From Pyrocephalus nanus (lineage: Eukaryota; Chordata; Aves; Passeriformes; Tyrannidae), in contig CM076268.1 of NCBI GenBank assembly GCA_038380795.1, forward strand, positions 4,581,001-4,645,000: DNA of 64,000 bases, in the 5' to 3' direction. Under the pieces are notes generated by a model, which saw only the letters and a program-made list of their open reading frames with translations, was not told where the DNA came from and made no database searches. Positions 36,709-49,012 of this stretch are shown piece by piece (the first letter of the stretch is position 1; every line of letters starts with the position of its first letter). A program made the position numbers and the translations under genes.

Positions 36709-37484
36709 GTAAGCAGGGATTTCACCTGCTGGAATGGTCCCTGCACTCGGAATTCTATGGCTTTGTGTCACTCCAAGTCTCTGTTGGGATTCTCACGGAA
36801 ATCTGAAATGCTTTGGGGGTTCAATTCAAATTTTTTTGAGGAAATTTGAGTTACTATTTCATCCACAATAGGCAAAAATTCAGATTGTTTTCCTCACTGA
36901 TAGGAAATTTCCTCTTTATAATTCCGGAAATTCTGGAGTGTCTGCTCTGTACACAAAACTTTTCCCTTTGGGCTCGAGTTGGAAGCAGTAGAAGTTGTCC
37001 CTCATAGTACACACTGGTGGAAGCACTGGAGTATAAGATTTGACAAGCCCAAAACCAGCACACATGGAAAATAACTTCTAGAGACCCCCAAATTACAGTA
37101 ACTAGATCTGATTTTTCCAACGAGACTCAGCATTAAACTGTTTGCTGCTAAGGCTCCGGAGCTTTCATCCCTCTGTATCACCACCAGAGCTTTTATTTTG
37201 CTTTAATATGTGGGGCACAGCCAGTGTTCGTGGTTTATGTGACATGGCTGATAGATTTCGTGCAGGAAAGAGCTGAGTAAATAGTTTGTAGCTTTTATTT
37301 TGCATATAATGCAGCTCGTGCAGCGCAGCCTTTATGTGGCCCCATCAGCACAAACACAGCGGTGCCCACTGGAGCAGGAGAGGGGATCGAGGCATCAAAC
37401 CACAAATTGGGCCTTTATTTTGAGTGTGTTTTCCCTCCCTCTGCACATCAAAAAGCATCCTGGGAGAAGAGGAGGCACTCGGAG

Positions 37485-37925
37485 AGGTGGGACCGGCTGT
37501 TGGGTCGCCGGCAGAAAGGTCATCGCGCCCTCCCGAGCGGAACTGTGTTGGAAAATCCTGCCAGTTCACACGAGCAGGGTGGGAAATAGGGAATCACAGA
37601 CACCACACGCTCTAATCCAGTGTATAAAACTGGGAAAATTTCCTTAGGAAGGTCAATTTCTTTTTCCTTGCTTTCACCAGAATACCCTGAGTCTCTTCCC
37701 AGGAATTCTCGCCATCCTGATTGCGGGGGACTCGTGGCACACTTGGGGTTGGGTTTTTCTCCAAGCATCTCCAGCAGTGCCTCCTGATGCTGATTTTTGG
37801 CATCTGAATTTTTCAAGGTTTCCAGATGATAAATTTTGTGGGTGGTTTGCTGCTGTCAGGTTAAATCACCGTGAGATCCCCTGCACGAGCCTCCCGCCGG
37901 AGTCAGCGGGAAATGCCGGGAAGTG
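37485..37925 (+). other. Two CpG-dense patches in an AT-rich intron
   Basis: About seven CpGs lie within 60 bp around 37487-37545 (ccgg, tcgccgg, tcgcgcc, ccgagcgg). About six lie around 37885-37925 (acgagc, cccgccgg, gcggg, gccgg, cacggg). The sequence around them is CpG-poor. No transcript or exon is recognisable. Confidence 0.5.
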
Positions 37926-38231
37926 TCACGGGCCAGGATTTTCCTTCCTTTTCGGTAGCCATGATTTAAAACTTCAGCTTGATTTTAAACTCCCATTTGT
38001 CCTCCAGGGCCAACTCAGCCCTTTCATCATTCTCCAGGCACCTGAAGTGAAATTCATGCCTTAGCAAAATTCCAACCGTGGGCTGGTGCTCGGCACAATT
38101 CCCACCTGAGGTCTCAGGGAGTTCTTAATTGGGAATTTAATGATGCAGAGGCTTTCCTGGGATTAAGTGTATCTGTATTGACTGGAGTTTTTAAGTTGGA
38201 GAGTTTGATCTGCATTTAAGCCAGTGCTAAT

Positions 38232-38546
38232 GGGGAAGGGTCTGGAGCACCAGGAGGGGCTGAGGGAGCTGGGGGGGCTCAGCCTGGAGAAAAGGAGGCT
38301 CAGGGGGGACCTTCTGGCTCTGCAACTCCCTGACAGGAGGGGGGAGCCAGGGCAGGTCAGGCTCTGCTCCCAGGGAACAAGAGACAGGATGAAGCCTTAA
38401 GCTGTGCCAGAGGAGGTTTAGATTGGATATTAGGGAAAATTTCTTCATGGAAAGGGCTGTTCAGCCCTGGCATGGCTGCCCAGTCCCCGTCCCAGGGGGG
38501 ATTTCAAAGCCTTGTGGATGTGGCACTTGGGGACGTGTTTTAGTTG
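38232..38546 (+). mobile_element. CR1 LINE fragment, about 315 bp
   Basis: Sense copy from 'gggaagggtctggagcacca' via 'gctcaggggggaccttctgg' to 'gtggcacttggggacgtgtt', without the final tail. Confidence 0.92.
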
Positions 38547-39400
38547 AACTCAAAACTGGTGAGCATTTATATCAACTGAAATGGTAAATCCCTGGAATAA
38601 TCCATCATTTCCTCTGTGGAATGTGGATTTAGTCTCGTATTCCAGTTGGCTTTGAAGGAAACTGTTTTATATTGGGTTTACCCATGTCTTAGCATGTATT
38701 AGTGGCTCCTCAAACTCCATTAATTTAGCCTTGAAATATATTTTAATTCAGGGAGGAAGAAATTTCTTTGTATTTTGTTTTCTTAGATGTATTTTAGCTT
38801 TTGGAGGTGAACTTTAAATTAGATTCAGAATTGCCTTTAATATCTCACCCAGTTTATCATACTTTGCATTTACAATATTTGTACTGTTAACTAGTTTATC
38901 TCAAAGCCAGAGGCAACCAGAGGAGAGCAATGCTAATGTGTGGCATATGAAACCAGAGAAATAACACTAATCTAACTTTTTATTTCTAAGGAACCCATTG
39001 GAATTCAAGAGCAGATGATGTATTACCCAAGTCAGGTTCGGGGTTTTAAATCTGTGGAACAACTATTGCTTAAAAATTACGTTTTTTTGTACATTAAAAA
39101 ATTTTCAAGTGAAAATGGTTAATGATGTGTGACTTGCAAGTGCCAGAAGCAGCTTTCTAGCAGTGCTATTCTTGCAAATTCTTAACCTTTGCAGTGAGAC
39201 ATGAGCCCTAATCTGCTGCAACATGAAACATCACAGCATTAGACTTTGTAAGTTAAATAACTTGTGTTCCAGCACTGGAGGCAAATTTCCCTTTGCAGTT
39301 TGGAGGCTGATGTTACGCAATTATGAATTTTTAATTTCCAGCGTGTTCTGTGCGCCTTCCAAACTGAGAAATCAAAGAGTTTGTAATGAAATTATGTTGG

Positions 39401-39416
39401 TTTTTTTTTTTTTTTT
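39401..39416 (+). repeat. T16 run forming the w7 polypyrimidine tract
   Basis: T16 followed by cttccag directly at the acceptor of exon w7. Probably the U2AF-binding tract. Confidence 0.9.
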
Positions 39417-39423
39417 CTTCCAG

Positions 39424-39464
39424 AATTTCTACAAGGAGATCGAGAGAGAAGAAATGTACATAAG
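39424..39464 (+). CDS. DOCK1: DOCK1 exon w7 (start of DHR-2)
   Basis: A very small 41-nt exon: NFYKEIEREEMYI plus two bases of an Arg codon completed by w8. The EEMYIRYLYKL sequence formed across the junction is the start of DHR-2 lobe A, the helical array that mediates DOCK dimerisation. The acceptor has an unusually long T16 tract. The donor is GTTTGT rather than GTRAGT, the weakest-looking donor of the sixteen. Skipping would remove 41 nt and shift the frame, so it must normally be included. Confidence 0.95.
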
Positions 39465-40252
39465 GTTTGTAAACATGACTGGTGACAAAGTGCCTGATGT
39501 GCTCCGGTGTAATTGGGGAAACTGAGTTCCTATTAAGGAATCACTCGGGGGCTGGAGGAAGAGAAGTAATGAAAAATCATACCTTGACTGAACCTGAAGT
39601 AATTCAAAAGCTTATCTTGCCTGAGAACACTGAGTGCTGGAATTTAGAGTCATGAGATTATCTTTGTCCCCTTTCTCCAGCTCTCCTTCAGTTTTATTCC
39701 AGTGAACACTCCTGCAGTACTCAGGAGTGAATATTCTTCTTTTCATGGAGAAAATAAATAAGTAAAAAGAAAGCTGAGCAAAGAGATAATGGTACAAAAT
39801 ATGTGACTTGGGGTAAAAACAGCTATTAAATAATATCATGACTGATAACTATTGTAAACTTAAAGCTTCCAAGAACCTTTCAAAATCTATTTTCACACAA
39901 AGCAAACATGGAAATGTGTTGTGTTTTCTGTAAACCTCCGGGTTCCTCATCCTCCATTTGTGCTTTGGTTTAAAACTGACTACACTGTTGTGCTAAAATG
40001 TTGAAGCTTGTGTTTGTAATGCTACTTTAGATATCTAAATATTGTTAGTTAATTCATTCTCACGTGCTTGCTACCTTTTTGGAAGAACTTTAGCTTGTGA
40101 ACTCAGCTCCTGTTGTTTAAGTGGTTTCAGTAGGTTGCAAAAAGAGAAGAAAAGGGCAGGATTGATAACTGTGGACAAACATGGGAAGTTATGAGTTGCA
40201 GGTCTGCCCTACTCAGCATCCCTAGAAAGAGAAAATTGTCTCTCAGTGTGTT

Positions 40253-40264
40253 CCCCCCCCCCCC
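40253..40264 (+). repeat. Poly-C run (12 C)
   Basis: Uninterrupted C12. Confidence 0.95.
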
Positions 40265-40544
40265 AAATTCTCTCCTATTTCTGTTAACAAACTCTTAATG
40301 AATATCAAAGTTGAAAGCATTTTCCCTGGCTTTTTCAAAATACAATTTTAATAGTTTTGTGGTGATTTTTTCAATTGTTACTAAAAATCTCAACACACAA
40401 ATGAAGAGAATCCCCTGCCAGAGGTGTGATGATGTTGAAGTTAGAGAAGGAAACTTTTATCTGTCCCCACAGCTGAACTGTAAGACTGCTCTATCTTGCA
40501 CAAAATCTGCATTGGGTTCATTCCTCATCACAAGTTGTTAATAT

Positions 40545-40610
40545 GGTGGTGTTTGGTCAAAGGTTGGACTTGGAGGTCTTTTCCAACCTTAATGATTCCA
40601 TGGCTCCCTA
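40545..40610 (+). mobile_element. Short CR1 3' tail fragment
   Basis: Sense: 'aggttggacttggaggtctt' and 'ttccaaccttaatgattcca', the CR1 subtype ending in the 'aacaattccatgattc' form. Confidence 0.75.
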
Positions 40611-40814
40611 ATTCTCTGAATATGCATTGAAAAGAACACAAGGGAAATGCAAATGATCCCAAAGGTTGTCTGCACACAGAAACAGGAACTTATAATCCCA
40701 TAAATATTCAGGTGTTCGAAGCTGGGCTTGAACCCTTGTAATCTTCAAAAGAAATCATTTAATAACATCCTAAAGCCAATCTTTTGTAAGCACCATTGTT
40801 TCTGTTCCTTGCAG

Positions 40815-40905
40815 GTATTTGTACAAGCTGTGTGACCTGCACAAGGAGTGTGATAACTACACAGAGGCTGCCTACACGCTGCTCCTGCACGCAAAGCTCC
40901 TCAAG
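40815..40905 (+). CDS. DOCK1: DOCK1 exon w8 (DHR-2 lobe A)
   Basis: The exon has 91 nt: one base completing Arg, then 30 codons, [20 protein letters not shown] followed by [10 protein letters not shown]. The [13 protein letters not shown] helix pair is a hallmark of the DHR-2 lobe A helical repeat in all CDM-group DOCK proteins. Acceptor ttccttgcag, donor gtaaac, next intron phase 0. The AKLLK ending fits DOCK1 (DOCK5 has TWLLK as I recall). The exon is rich in G and C compared with its introns. Confidence 0.97.
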
Positions 40906-41946
40906 GTAAACCCCAAAACACACCCCAGGTTTGGCAGAAATCACGTCAGCAGCAACCCAGAGAGGTGTTTGTCACTCAGAACATCTGCACTTTAAACTGA
41001 TTAACATCCATGAGCTGCAGCTCAGGGCAGTGTTGTCCTTTGTCCATGTCATTTATACATGAAGGAATTAACGTGTGGCACAGGCACATCTTGGTCTGAA
41101 ATGAAAGTGTGGCCAAGGCAGCACCAGGAATTACACATTGCAAAGCTGTAATCTTTAAAATATCATGGTTGTGTAATGTGTGGAAGCCTCTAACCACATA
41201 TTTTAGTAAATCAGCTCTCCACAGAATCTTTGTGCAAAAGCAATACAGGGAATATTACAGCCTGTTCTTGAGTGCTCTTGGGTGTCTGTAATAGATTCAG
41301 TTTTGATTTTGGCAAATTAGGGAGAGATTCAAATGGCCTTCTTCCCAAGTTCATGCTTTTAAAAGGGAAATATAATTTTAAGGCAGTATTACACAGTTGA
41401 CAGCACATTTAAAGAGGCACAACAGTATTGCTGTTCTTCAAGGAATGTTTTGGTGGAACCTGCAATGTATATAAATAACATGGTATATGTAGAAAGTACA
41501 TGAAATAAAACATTTGAGCTTTTAACACTATCCAGTGTCAACCAAAAGCATAATGAAACTGTATTTCCTAAGCAATAATCTCACTGGAAGCTTCCTGGAT
41601 GGATGATGTTGTTTCTAACATGCAGCTTGTGTCACACGTGTGGGAACAGGTACCAACCATGTCCCCCTTGTTGTCACATACAAAGAGACTCCTCCTGCCA
41701 GCACTTTTGCCATGAAATCACATGTTTCATACAGCCCAGTCATCACTGAAATACCAGCAAGGGCTTTTATGTCTTAATTTTAAAAAGCAGTTAATGGGAA
41801 AAGGAAAAACGTAAATATGATAAGAGTTAGCATTTTTGGAAGTGTTTGCTTTAGTCCCATTCATCTTCCTCTTATTTTATCACCCACAGTGAAATCTTTC
41901 TCCCCCAGTGAGTCCTGGATCTCTTTCTGCTCCCCTCAAGGACTGA

Positions 41947-42048
41947 GGGGCTGGATGGGGCTTGGAGCAACCTGGAATAGTGGAAGGTGGATGGAATGGG
42001 ATGGTCTTTAAGGTCCCTTCCAACCCAAACCAGGCTGTGATTCTGTAT
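41947..42048 (+). mobile_element. CR1 3'-end fragment
   Basis: Sense: 'ggctggatggggcttggagc' to 'ccaacccaaaccaggctgtg' and attctgta. A small internal deletion removes the usual 'tgtccctgcccatggcagg' block. Confidence 0.9.
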
Positions 42049-42460
42049 CAGTGCAACCTGCTGTACTATCACTGTTATGGTGCCCCACTTGATAAAGAAA
42101 ATTTATCTCATTCTAAGCAGCCAATAGTTCTTGGCAATTGTGGATTTAATTTAAGCAATCCTAAGTGAAATGCAGGTGTAAGAAACCTATTTTGAAAAGG
42201 TGGAAAGTGGAAGGTGTTAAATGAAATACTTCTAATGGATGCACTGAGAATGATTCCTATGAGTAAGCTGCATCCAAGCCATAATTAGACTAAATATGAT
42301 GCAGAGCATAAATGTGCAACTTAAATTAAGACACTCTGAAATGTATTTACTGTATTGTAACATAACTAGAGAAAGAAAATATCAGTAAGATTCATCTGGA
42401 GTGAGAAAATGCTGTGCCAATAGATTTATTCATTATTAAAACCAGGGGGGTTTTAGTATG

Positions 42461-42659
42461 GTCAGAGAATCCCAGACTGGTTTGGGTCGGAAGGGACCTT
42501 AAAGCCCATCCAGTCCCACCCCCTGCCATGGGCAGGGACACCTTCCACTAGCCCAGGTTGCTCCAAGCCCTGTCCAGCCTGGCCTTGGACACTTCCAGGG
42601 ATGGGGCAGCCACAGCTTCTCTGGGCAACCTGTGCCAGGGCCTGCCCACCCTCCCAGGG
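42461..42659 (-). mobile_element. CR1 3'-end fragment
   Basis: Antisense, well preserved: 'gtcagagaatcccagactgg' through 'ggcctgcccaccctcccagg'. Confidence 0.94.
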
Positions 42660-43294
42660 CTGAACACAGTGAGTTCTTGGAGAGTGGAATTCTCTGTGCT
42701 GGGCCTGTGAGGAGCTGAGGATGTGGGGAATGGCTCTGACACCTCCCTCTCCCGAGCTGGGGCAGGAGTTGGAGTGAGGAACTCGCCGAGTCTGTGGCTC
42801 TAAAGGTCTCTCTTGTTCCCACGAGGGACATAAAGCAGGACTGACAAATTGTGCAGTGCTGTCTCCTCACACTTCACATGAACGAACCTTTTAGACAACA
42901 TAAAGGATTCATTCCCTTCCACAGGTGCTCATTTTCTGGAAAAATGATGGAATAAACCCCGCCAGAATAAGTCATTCAAACTTCTAGCTGTTATGACTTG
43001 ACCTCATTAGTTAGTCTATGTGACCTTAAATTAGAGTTTAGCCAGTTTTAGCTTTTCTTAGATAATGTCTTCAAAGACCAGATGAGTATCTTAATTTACC
43101 CCTTTGAATTCACTGGGAAGAAATATCCATTTTTCCTTTCTTATAATGCACACTGATAGAACGTGGCAAATGCAGGGGCAGGATTTGTCACAGGCTTTCG
43201 TCACTGAGGGGATGTTTGTTTATAAATATAATTAAATTATAGTCTGGATTTACTTTGTTATAAAAATGTGTCAGTCTGTCTCCATCTAAATTCT

Positions 43295-43371
43295 TGTTGC
43301 TGCCAGGAGCTGGCAGTGACAGGAGGAGGTTCCTGTTACTGCCAGGAGGTAGCAGTGGATGGAGGGTTCAG
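43295..43371 (+). repeat. Two-copy 39-bp direct repeat
   Basis: TgttgctgccaggagctggcAGT-type unit at 43295 is repeated with substitutions at 43334 (tgttactgccaggaggtagc). Both units continue into ggatggagg or acaggaggaggttc. Confidence 0.75.
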
Positions 43372-43931
43372 CACTGCTTGAGGAGCAGCAATATTGTGGG
43401 GTTTGTAACTAAGCAATTGAGTTTTTCTGCCAAGCCTGGAGGACAGGATTTTTCAATGACACTCATCATTGGCAGATATTCCATCACACTGATTTTAATG
43501 GGATCACGTTTAGGTCAAGACTGAGAGTGTGAGGGAATTTCACCTTTAAATTTGCAGGAAGGCTGTGCTTGTGGAGAGAGAGATGCCATCATATTCTGCA
43601 AATTACTGCAAGCTGATGAAGCACACTCAAGAAGAGAGACTTCTGTTGTATTTTTAACCCATTTTGTCAAAATTGAGATGTTCAAAACTAACAGAAGATA
43701 GTTGCTCTTTGCATGCTGAAAAAAAAAAAAAAGCCATTTTATTACAGTCTCCCTGAGGTTTGTGTTGCTCAGAAACACACACAGCTTTGCATCACAGAGG
43801 TGTCAGAGTTGTCTGGTGGCCCAAACACAAACATTTTGGCCAAATTAAGAAGCAATTGGGTGAAACTAAATAAGATGTAAGAGATGAAACTGGATGGTGT
43901 AGTGGTAATTCTGTAAATGAATCTGTGAGTT

Positions 43932-44138
43932 TTAGGCTGGATACAAGGGAGATATTCTCCCCTGTGAGGGTGGTGAGGCCCTGGCACAGGTTGCCCAGAG
44001 AAGCTGTGGCTGCCCCATCCCTGGAAGTGTCCAAGGCCAGGTTGGAGCATCTCAAGGTGTCCCTGCCCATGGCAGGGGGTGGGACTGGATGGGCTTTAAG
44101 GTCCCTTCCAACCCAAACCATTCCATGGTTCTGTGATG
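43932..44138 (+). mobile_element. CR1 3'-end fragment
   Basis: Sense: 'taggctggatacaagggaga' to 'aaccattccatggttctgtg'. Confidence 0.94.
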
Positions 44139-44657
44139 GACATCTCTGCCTGCTCCATTAGACATTTGCTGGAAGAGCAAGAGCTATGAATTACTAACTG
44201 GATAAAGTTAATTGTGCTTTTCCAGCTCTCCAGACATTCCCTCTGAGTTGTAGCCATCTCATTTCCATACCTGCAGTCCTTTCCTTTTGTGGTGATGTAT
44301 CTTGGCTTCCAGGCTTCTCTCAACATAAACTGCAGGTGTTCATTGTGTCCCCAGCGGGTTGTACCATCAGCAGGCCAGGGTCAGCCTCATCAACCTCACC
44401 CAGGACAGGAAACCACCTTCAGGAGCTTCCTTCCAGCTGATAGATGGAATTAGCTTCCAATTACAGCTTTCAAGGGAATGCTCCTCGTGCCCAAAGAATC
44501 AAAGTGCACAAAACCCCTTTGTTAGTGCATTAGCTGTGATACCGCTCCTTTAAATAAATTAAGAAAAACTCTCTCTGTTTTTAGCCTCATTTTACTGACA
44601 TATCTCATCACTTTTGATTTGCTTTCTCTTTTCCCTTTTTTTTTTTGTATGATTTAG

Positions 44658-44777
44658 TGGTCAGAAGAAGCGTGTGCAGCACATCTTACCCAGCGGGATG
44701 GATACCAAGCTGCTACTCAAGGACAGTTGAAAGATCAACTCTATCAAGAAATTATCCATTACTTTGACAAGGGCAAG
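44658..44777 (+). CDS. DOCK1: DOCK1 exon w9 (DHR-2 lobe A)
   Basis: The exon has 120 nt, exactly 40 codons. It opens with WSEEACAAHLTQRDGYQAAT and continues QGQLKDQLYQEIIHYFDKGK. The tract LYQEIIHYFDKGKMWEEA, formed with w10, is a conserved helix pair of lobe A. The N-terminal part is the most variable piece of the exon between paralogues. Human DOCK1 reads SEDVCVAHLTQRDGYQATT from memory, so the identity is clear. Acceptor atgatttag, donor gtaaaa; both flanking introns are phase 0. Confidence 0.97.
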
Positions 44778-46322
44778 GTAAAAAGGGAAGAAAAACGAAG
44801 TGCAAATATCTTCCATTGCTTTTCTCTCTAACTTATAAATTAAATAGTAAACATAGTTTGCATCCAGTGACCTTCAGGAAGCACTTACAGGTTATGATAC
44901 TAAAAAAAAAAGTCAAAAGAAATCAATGGTACAGTTATAAGTGCTGTGTTAAGGGTAAATATATGTGCAGATGATGCCATGGAGTGAATAAAAAAGTGAT
45001 GAGTGGAATTTGGGGGACCTTTCTGGCAGTCTCAGGAGCAAATGAAATCCTTCAGCTCCCCTTGTTTTCTCTCGTGTACACGAAATAATTCCCTCAGGGA
45101 ATGGATGTCTGTGGTTCAATATCATAACAATTCTGAGATGGGAATATTTCATTCCAACTGCATCTTTTAATGCCAAGGGAATTTGCATTTGGCATTGCCT
45201 GGTGGGAAGGGGAGAGTGCTGATGTGAGAGGGGAAGGGGATTAACGTGGTAGACAAGGATGTATCAGTGTTTGGATACTTCAGGCACAAAATGCTTAAGT
45301 TTAAAAGTAAAAATCTCTTTTTGTCACAACATTTCAAAAATATGAACTTGGGTTTTAAAAGTAAACTCTGTTGCATAAATGTAGTGCAAACAGAAGTGCT
45401 AGAACTGCAGTATCATCCACTCAGGGCATGTTTTCCAAGTAAGTTTTTAGCAGAATCAGATTATTATTTCCATAAATTCATAGAATCCTTTTGATAAAAC
45501 CCATAATTTCTGTCATTGTGATAAAAACTTTGCTTTAAAGAGTCGAATTTTATAACTTACCTTAATGCAGTATTTAGAAGTTGTTAATAAGTGGTGTGCT
45601 AAAAATTGTGATTCTGGACTGGGATGAGCAATGTAAAAATAATGATTACAGGTTGTGATAAGAATTGTAAAAGCAGTAATTCTGGAGTGCTGCACAAGTG
45701 GCTGAGTGGGGCAGGGGCTGGTGGAGGTGCCTTGGTGCTTGGACAGCATTGATTTTTCCTGCCCAAAAAACTTTACTAACCCTTTCCCAGTTGATAAGGA
45801 GAATCTTGTTAGAATTAGGGACATAACTGACCTAAAAGTCTATTTTAATATCACATTCCTGCGTGGAAAGGAAAACCAGAAGCCCCCTGTTTTTAATTTG
45901 TTGGTTTATGTCGTTATGGCTTCCCATTAATCCTTTATGGTGCTGGTAGGGAGGAATTGCTCTCTGAGCACCAGGGCTGGAAAGGAGGGGCTGCAGCATC
46001 CTTTACATCTCTGTAGGATCCAGCCTGTCCCTCCTGTGTCTGGGATGGCACTAATGATGTGTTTACACACACTCAGGCAAAATACCTGCTGTGTCCTGGG
46101 CCACCTCCCCCAGCACGGGGTCTGTGCTCCAGAGACCAGTTAGACCAAATAATCACTCTTAATTTTGTCACATTTTGCTGCTGGAAATGAGAGAAGGCCC
46201 TGCCAGCTTTGAAAAGGAATAACACTGGAAATGCTGCCCTTGCCCTTTTCCTCATTGCTGGATTAGGAACTGAATCTTTGTTATTCTCAACATTTTTGGT
46301 GAACAACTGTGAGATTATTGCT

Positions 46323-46371
46323 CAAGGCCTTGGAGCAACCTGGTCCAACCCAAACCATTTAGTGGTTTATG
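46323..46371 (+). mobile_element. CR1 tail remnant with deletion
   Basis: 'aaggccttggagcaacctgg' joins directly to 'tccaacccaaaccatttagt', so the middle of the 3' region is deleted. Confidence 0.6.
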
Positions 46372-46420
46372 ATTATTCCCATTCTTTGCATAACTCCAGT
46401 CACAGGAGTCCTGCGTGATT

Positions 46421-46436
46421 TGTGTGTGTGTGTGTG
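46421..46436 (+). repeat. (TG)8 microsatellite
   Basis: Eight uninterrupted TG units. Confidence 0.95.
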
Positions 46437-48995
46437 AGATGATTCATTTCCAAAGGGCTCTTTCCTAGTTACAGGTACTCCTTCCCTCATTTTCTGGTCA
46501 CTCAAGTTGGAGATAATTTTTCATATTATTCAATAAAAATTGAAATAAAAAAATCAATATACACTGACAATATTCATCTCACGTGAATTTTCAAATGTCA
46601 GGGGACTCCAAGTGGAGGTTTCCACTGTAGAGTGAAGGAAATCCTCTCATTTGGAATGTTCTGACATTAAATTAAATCAGCTCCTTACACCTACCTGTGC
46701 AGTGTGCAAATGTACTACACACCTGAAATAGTATTTGCTGTGCCTTTTTTGGAGGACTGTGCTGATGCACAAACCAATTTTGGGGGGGTTTGTACCATAA
46801 TCCCCCAGCTGTGTCCCTGCCTGGCAATTCGCTCCAGATGGATCCCACCAGTTTGATTTCTCTTCCCATAAAATTAACAGGAGATGTCAAAGGAAGGTCA
46901 CTTCACCCTGGACAGCTGTAGAGCTACTTCCAGGCTTTTCTAGAAGTTCAGGAGTTTTGTTTTTAAAACTGTGGGACTGTGGTGCCTCCTCCAGCCCAAC
47001 CTGCCTGGTGGGAACCTGTGGATTTGGGGGGGGAGGAAGTCGTGGTGAGAAACTTTCTCTAGAAGAAAGGGAGGAGAGGGATTTCCTGAAAGGTAACACT
47101 TGGTTTTAAATCATTGGCTTTTTTGTTGTTTTTTTTTTAAGGATTGTGTAGTTCAGCCTCACAAAAATCACAATCCCTTTCTCTTAGCAGAGTTATTTCC
47201 CACGGGGAACATATGGTGCACTTGTCAAGTGAAGACAAGCCATGAGGCTTATTCCCTAAATATTGACATTCGTGGTGAGGTGGATTTAGAGGAAGGTTAA
47301 ATTCTCCATACACAGGCTGGAACAGAGTGAACCGCTCTGTTCTAGACCAAATGCTTGAGAAATTCCTAATTTAATGATTTAATAATATGGAGTGTGAGCT
47401 TGCACTGAAAGCAGGAGGGTGGCTCCTTATTTTGACTGAGAACACAAAACTGACCCTTACCATGAGTATCCCTGTCATTTGTAGTTTGAGATCCAATTAA
47501 GATTCTTCATTTTTATTTCTATTTTTAATCTATTATTATTAAGAACCTTGCTTTTTTACCTGTATTTGACTTTTGGTCCTTAAACCAACCTTCTGTAAAG
47601 CTGAAATACACCTTTCACCTTCAGTGAATAAGCATTTTCAGGTACAGCTTCTTCATTCTGCTGTTCTGCTTTATGACTTGATTCCTCATTATTAATACTT
47701 TATCCATCCCTTTTCTAAGCTCTTTGCTTCCAAACTGAAAGTTGTTTCTCTGGTCTGGGAATCGTTTTCTCTCCTAGATTATTCTTCTTCACTGCATTGC
47801 ACTCTCCAGTCTCATTCCATCTCTCTTGGCTTTTGCCCTTAAAAGCCTTATCCTCACGCTTATCCCAGCAGTCAAACCCGCCCTTTGAACTGCTCTGAAG
47901 TGTTTGCTTTCTCGGTGTTTTCCTGAAGCTTTGAGATTTCCAACAAAGCCCTTAATCCAGGGACTTTACTGAAAATTGGTGGGTTGGGATATCTCAGGGC
48001 GAGAAGGAAAAAGAGCGCCGGCAATAAAGGGATGAGGGAAGGGGTGAAATTTTGCCCATGTGGAGCACTTATAGTCAATGCTAATGAACTCCTGAAGCCA
48101 AGGAATACTCAGTGTCAGTGACAAAGACAAGATGTTATTTTAAACAGGCTTCTTGTGGTCTCTGGAGCCATAAAGGAAGCAGCAGCACTGTTGCTCCTGC
48201 ATGGAAAAACGTAGGAACAGCGACGTGTCTCAGGTTTGCCGGTGGATGCCGCAGTCTATAAATCAGGATGTTTTCCTCTGCTCCTTCATAAATTGAAAGT
48301 GTTGGTCCTGAGGAGAAGAAATGCACACTGCTCGTTTATTTCTTCTCCTCCTTCCTCCTCCCCTCCAGAAGAAAAAAAGCTTTTACTCTTTCACTGCAGC
48401 CAGAAAGCACAAAATATTTGAAATTACACAGTAAATACCACACTTTGGCTTAAAATGCCTTTTTTTTTTCTGGCTCATGGGGTGGCATCAAATGGGTTTT
48501 TCTTCCATCAAACAAGGGAGTGGTGAAGTTCACCTGTCTGCCAAAAATGAGCACGAGGCTCCTGGCCAGCTCAGATCCCACGTCAGAGTGTGAGCCCATC
48601 CTGAGGGGTGTGAAGGACAGACAGTCTTTGGAGAGGAGAAATGTGGTGTCTGAGCGTGTTCCAAATGAATAGAGTTCTTTGTTTAAAGGGTTTCCAACCT
48701 GGCAGAGAAATACTGTGGTTTAGCATTTTATTTAAAATATTAAGCTTGCGTGTTGGTTAATTAAAGCTATCTGAAATTTAATCAGCCTGGAATGTCCCTC
48801 ACACATCAGAATATCCACGATAATATTCTTATCCCAGACTGTTTCATTGCTGCTGACCGTTAACTCAGCAGGAGCTAAGAAATACCCTGAGATCCTCCTT
48901 TGCTGCTGTTAACCTCAAAAACTAAATTGGATGCTGTAGTTCCTTCTGAGCAACAAGCAATGCAGCTTGAAAAATAAATCACCAGGTTTTCCCTT

Positions 48996-49012
48996 AAAAA
49001 AAAAAAAAAAAA
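48996..49012 (+). repeat. Poly-A run (17 A)
   Basis: Uninterrupted A17. Confidence 0.95.

Larger units (their letters stand above)
36709..39423 (+). other. DOCK1: DOCK1 intron w6-w7 (2715 nt)
   Basis: A phase-0 intron. It contains two small CpG-dense patches (37485-37545 and 37880-37925), one CR1 (38232-38546) and a T16 run immediately before exon w7. Confidence 0.9.
39465..40814 (+). other. DOCK1: DOCK1 intron w7-w8 (1350 nt)
   Basis: A phase-2 intron. It contains a C12 run (40253-40264) and a short CR1 tail (40545-40610). The remainder is unremarkable. Confidence 0.9.
40906..44657 (+). other. DOCK1: DOCK1 intron w8-w9 (3752 nt)
   Basis: A phase-0 intron. It contains CR1 copies at 41947 (+), 42461 (-) and 43932 (+), a two-copy 39-bp repeat at 43295, and an A14 run near 43720. 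Confidence 0.9.
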
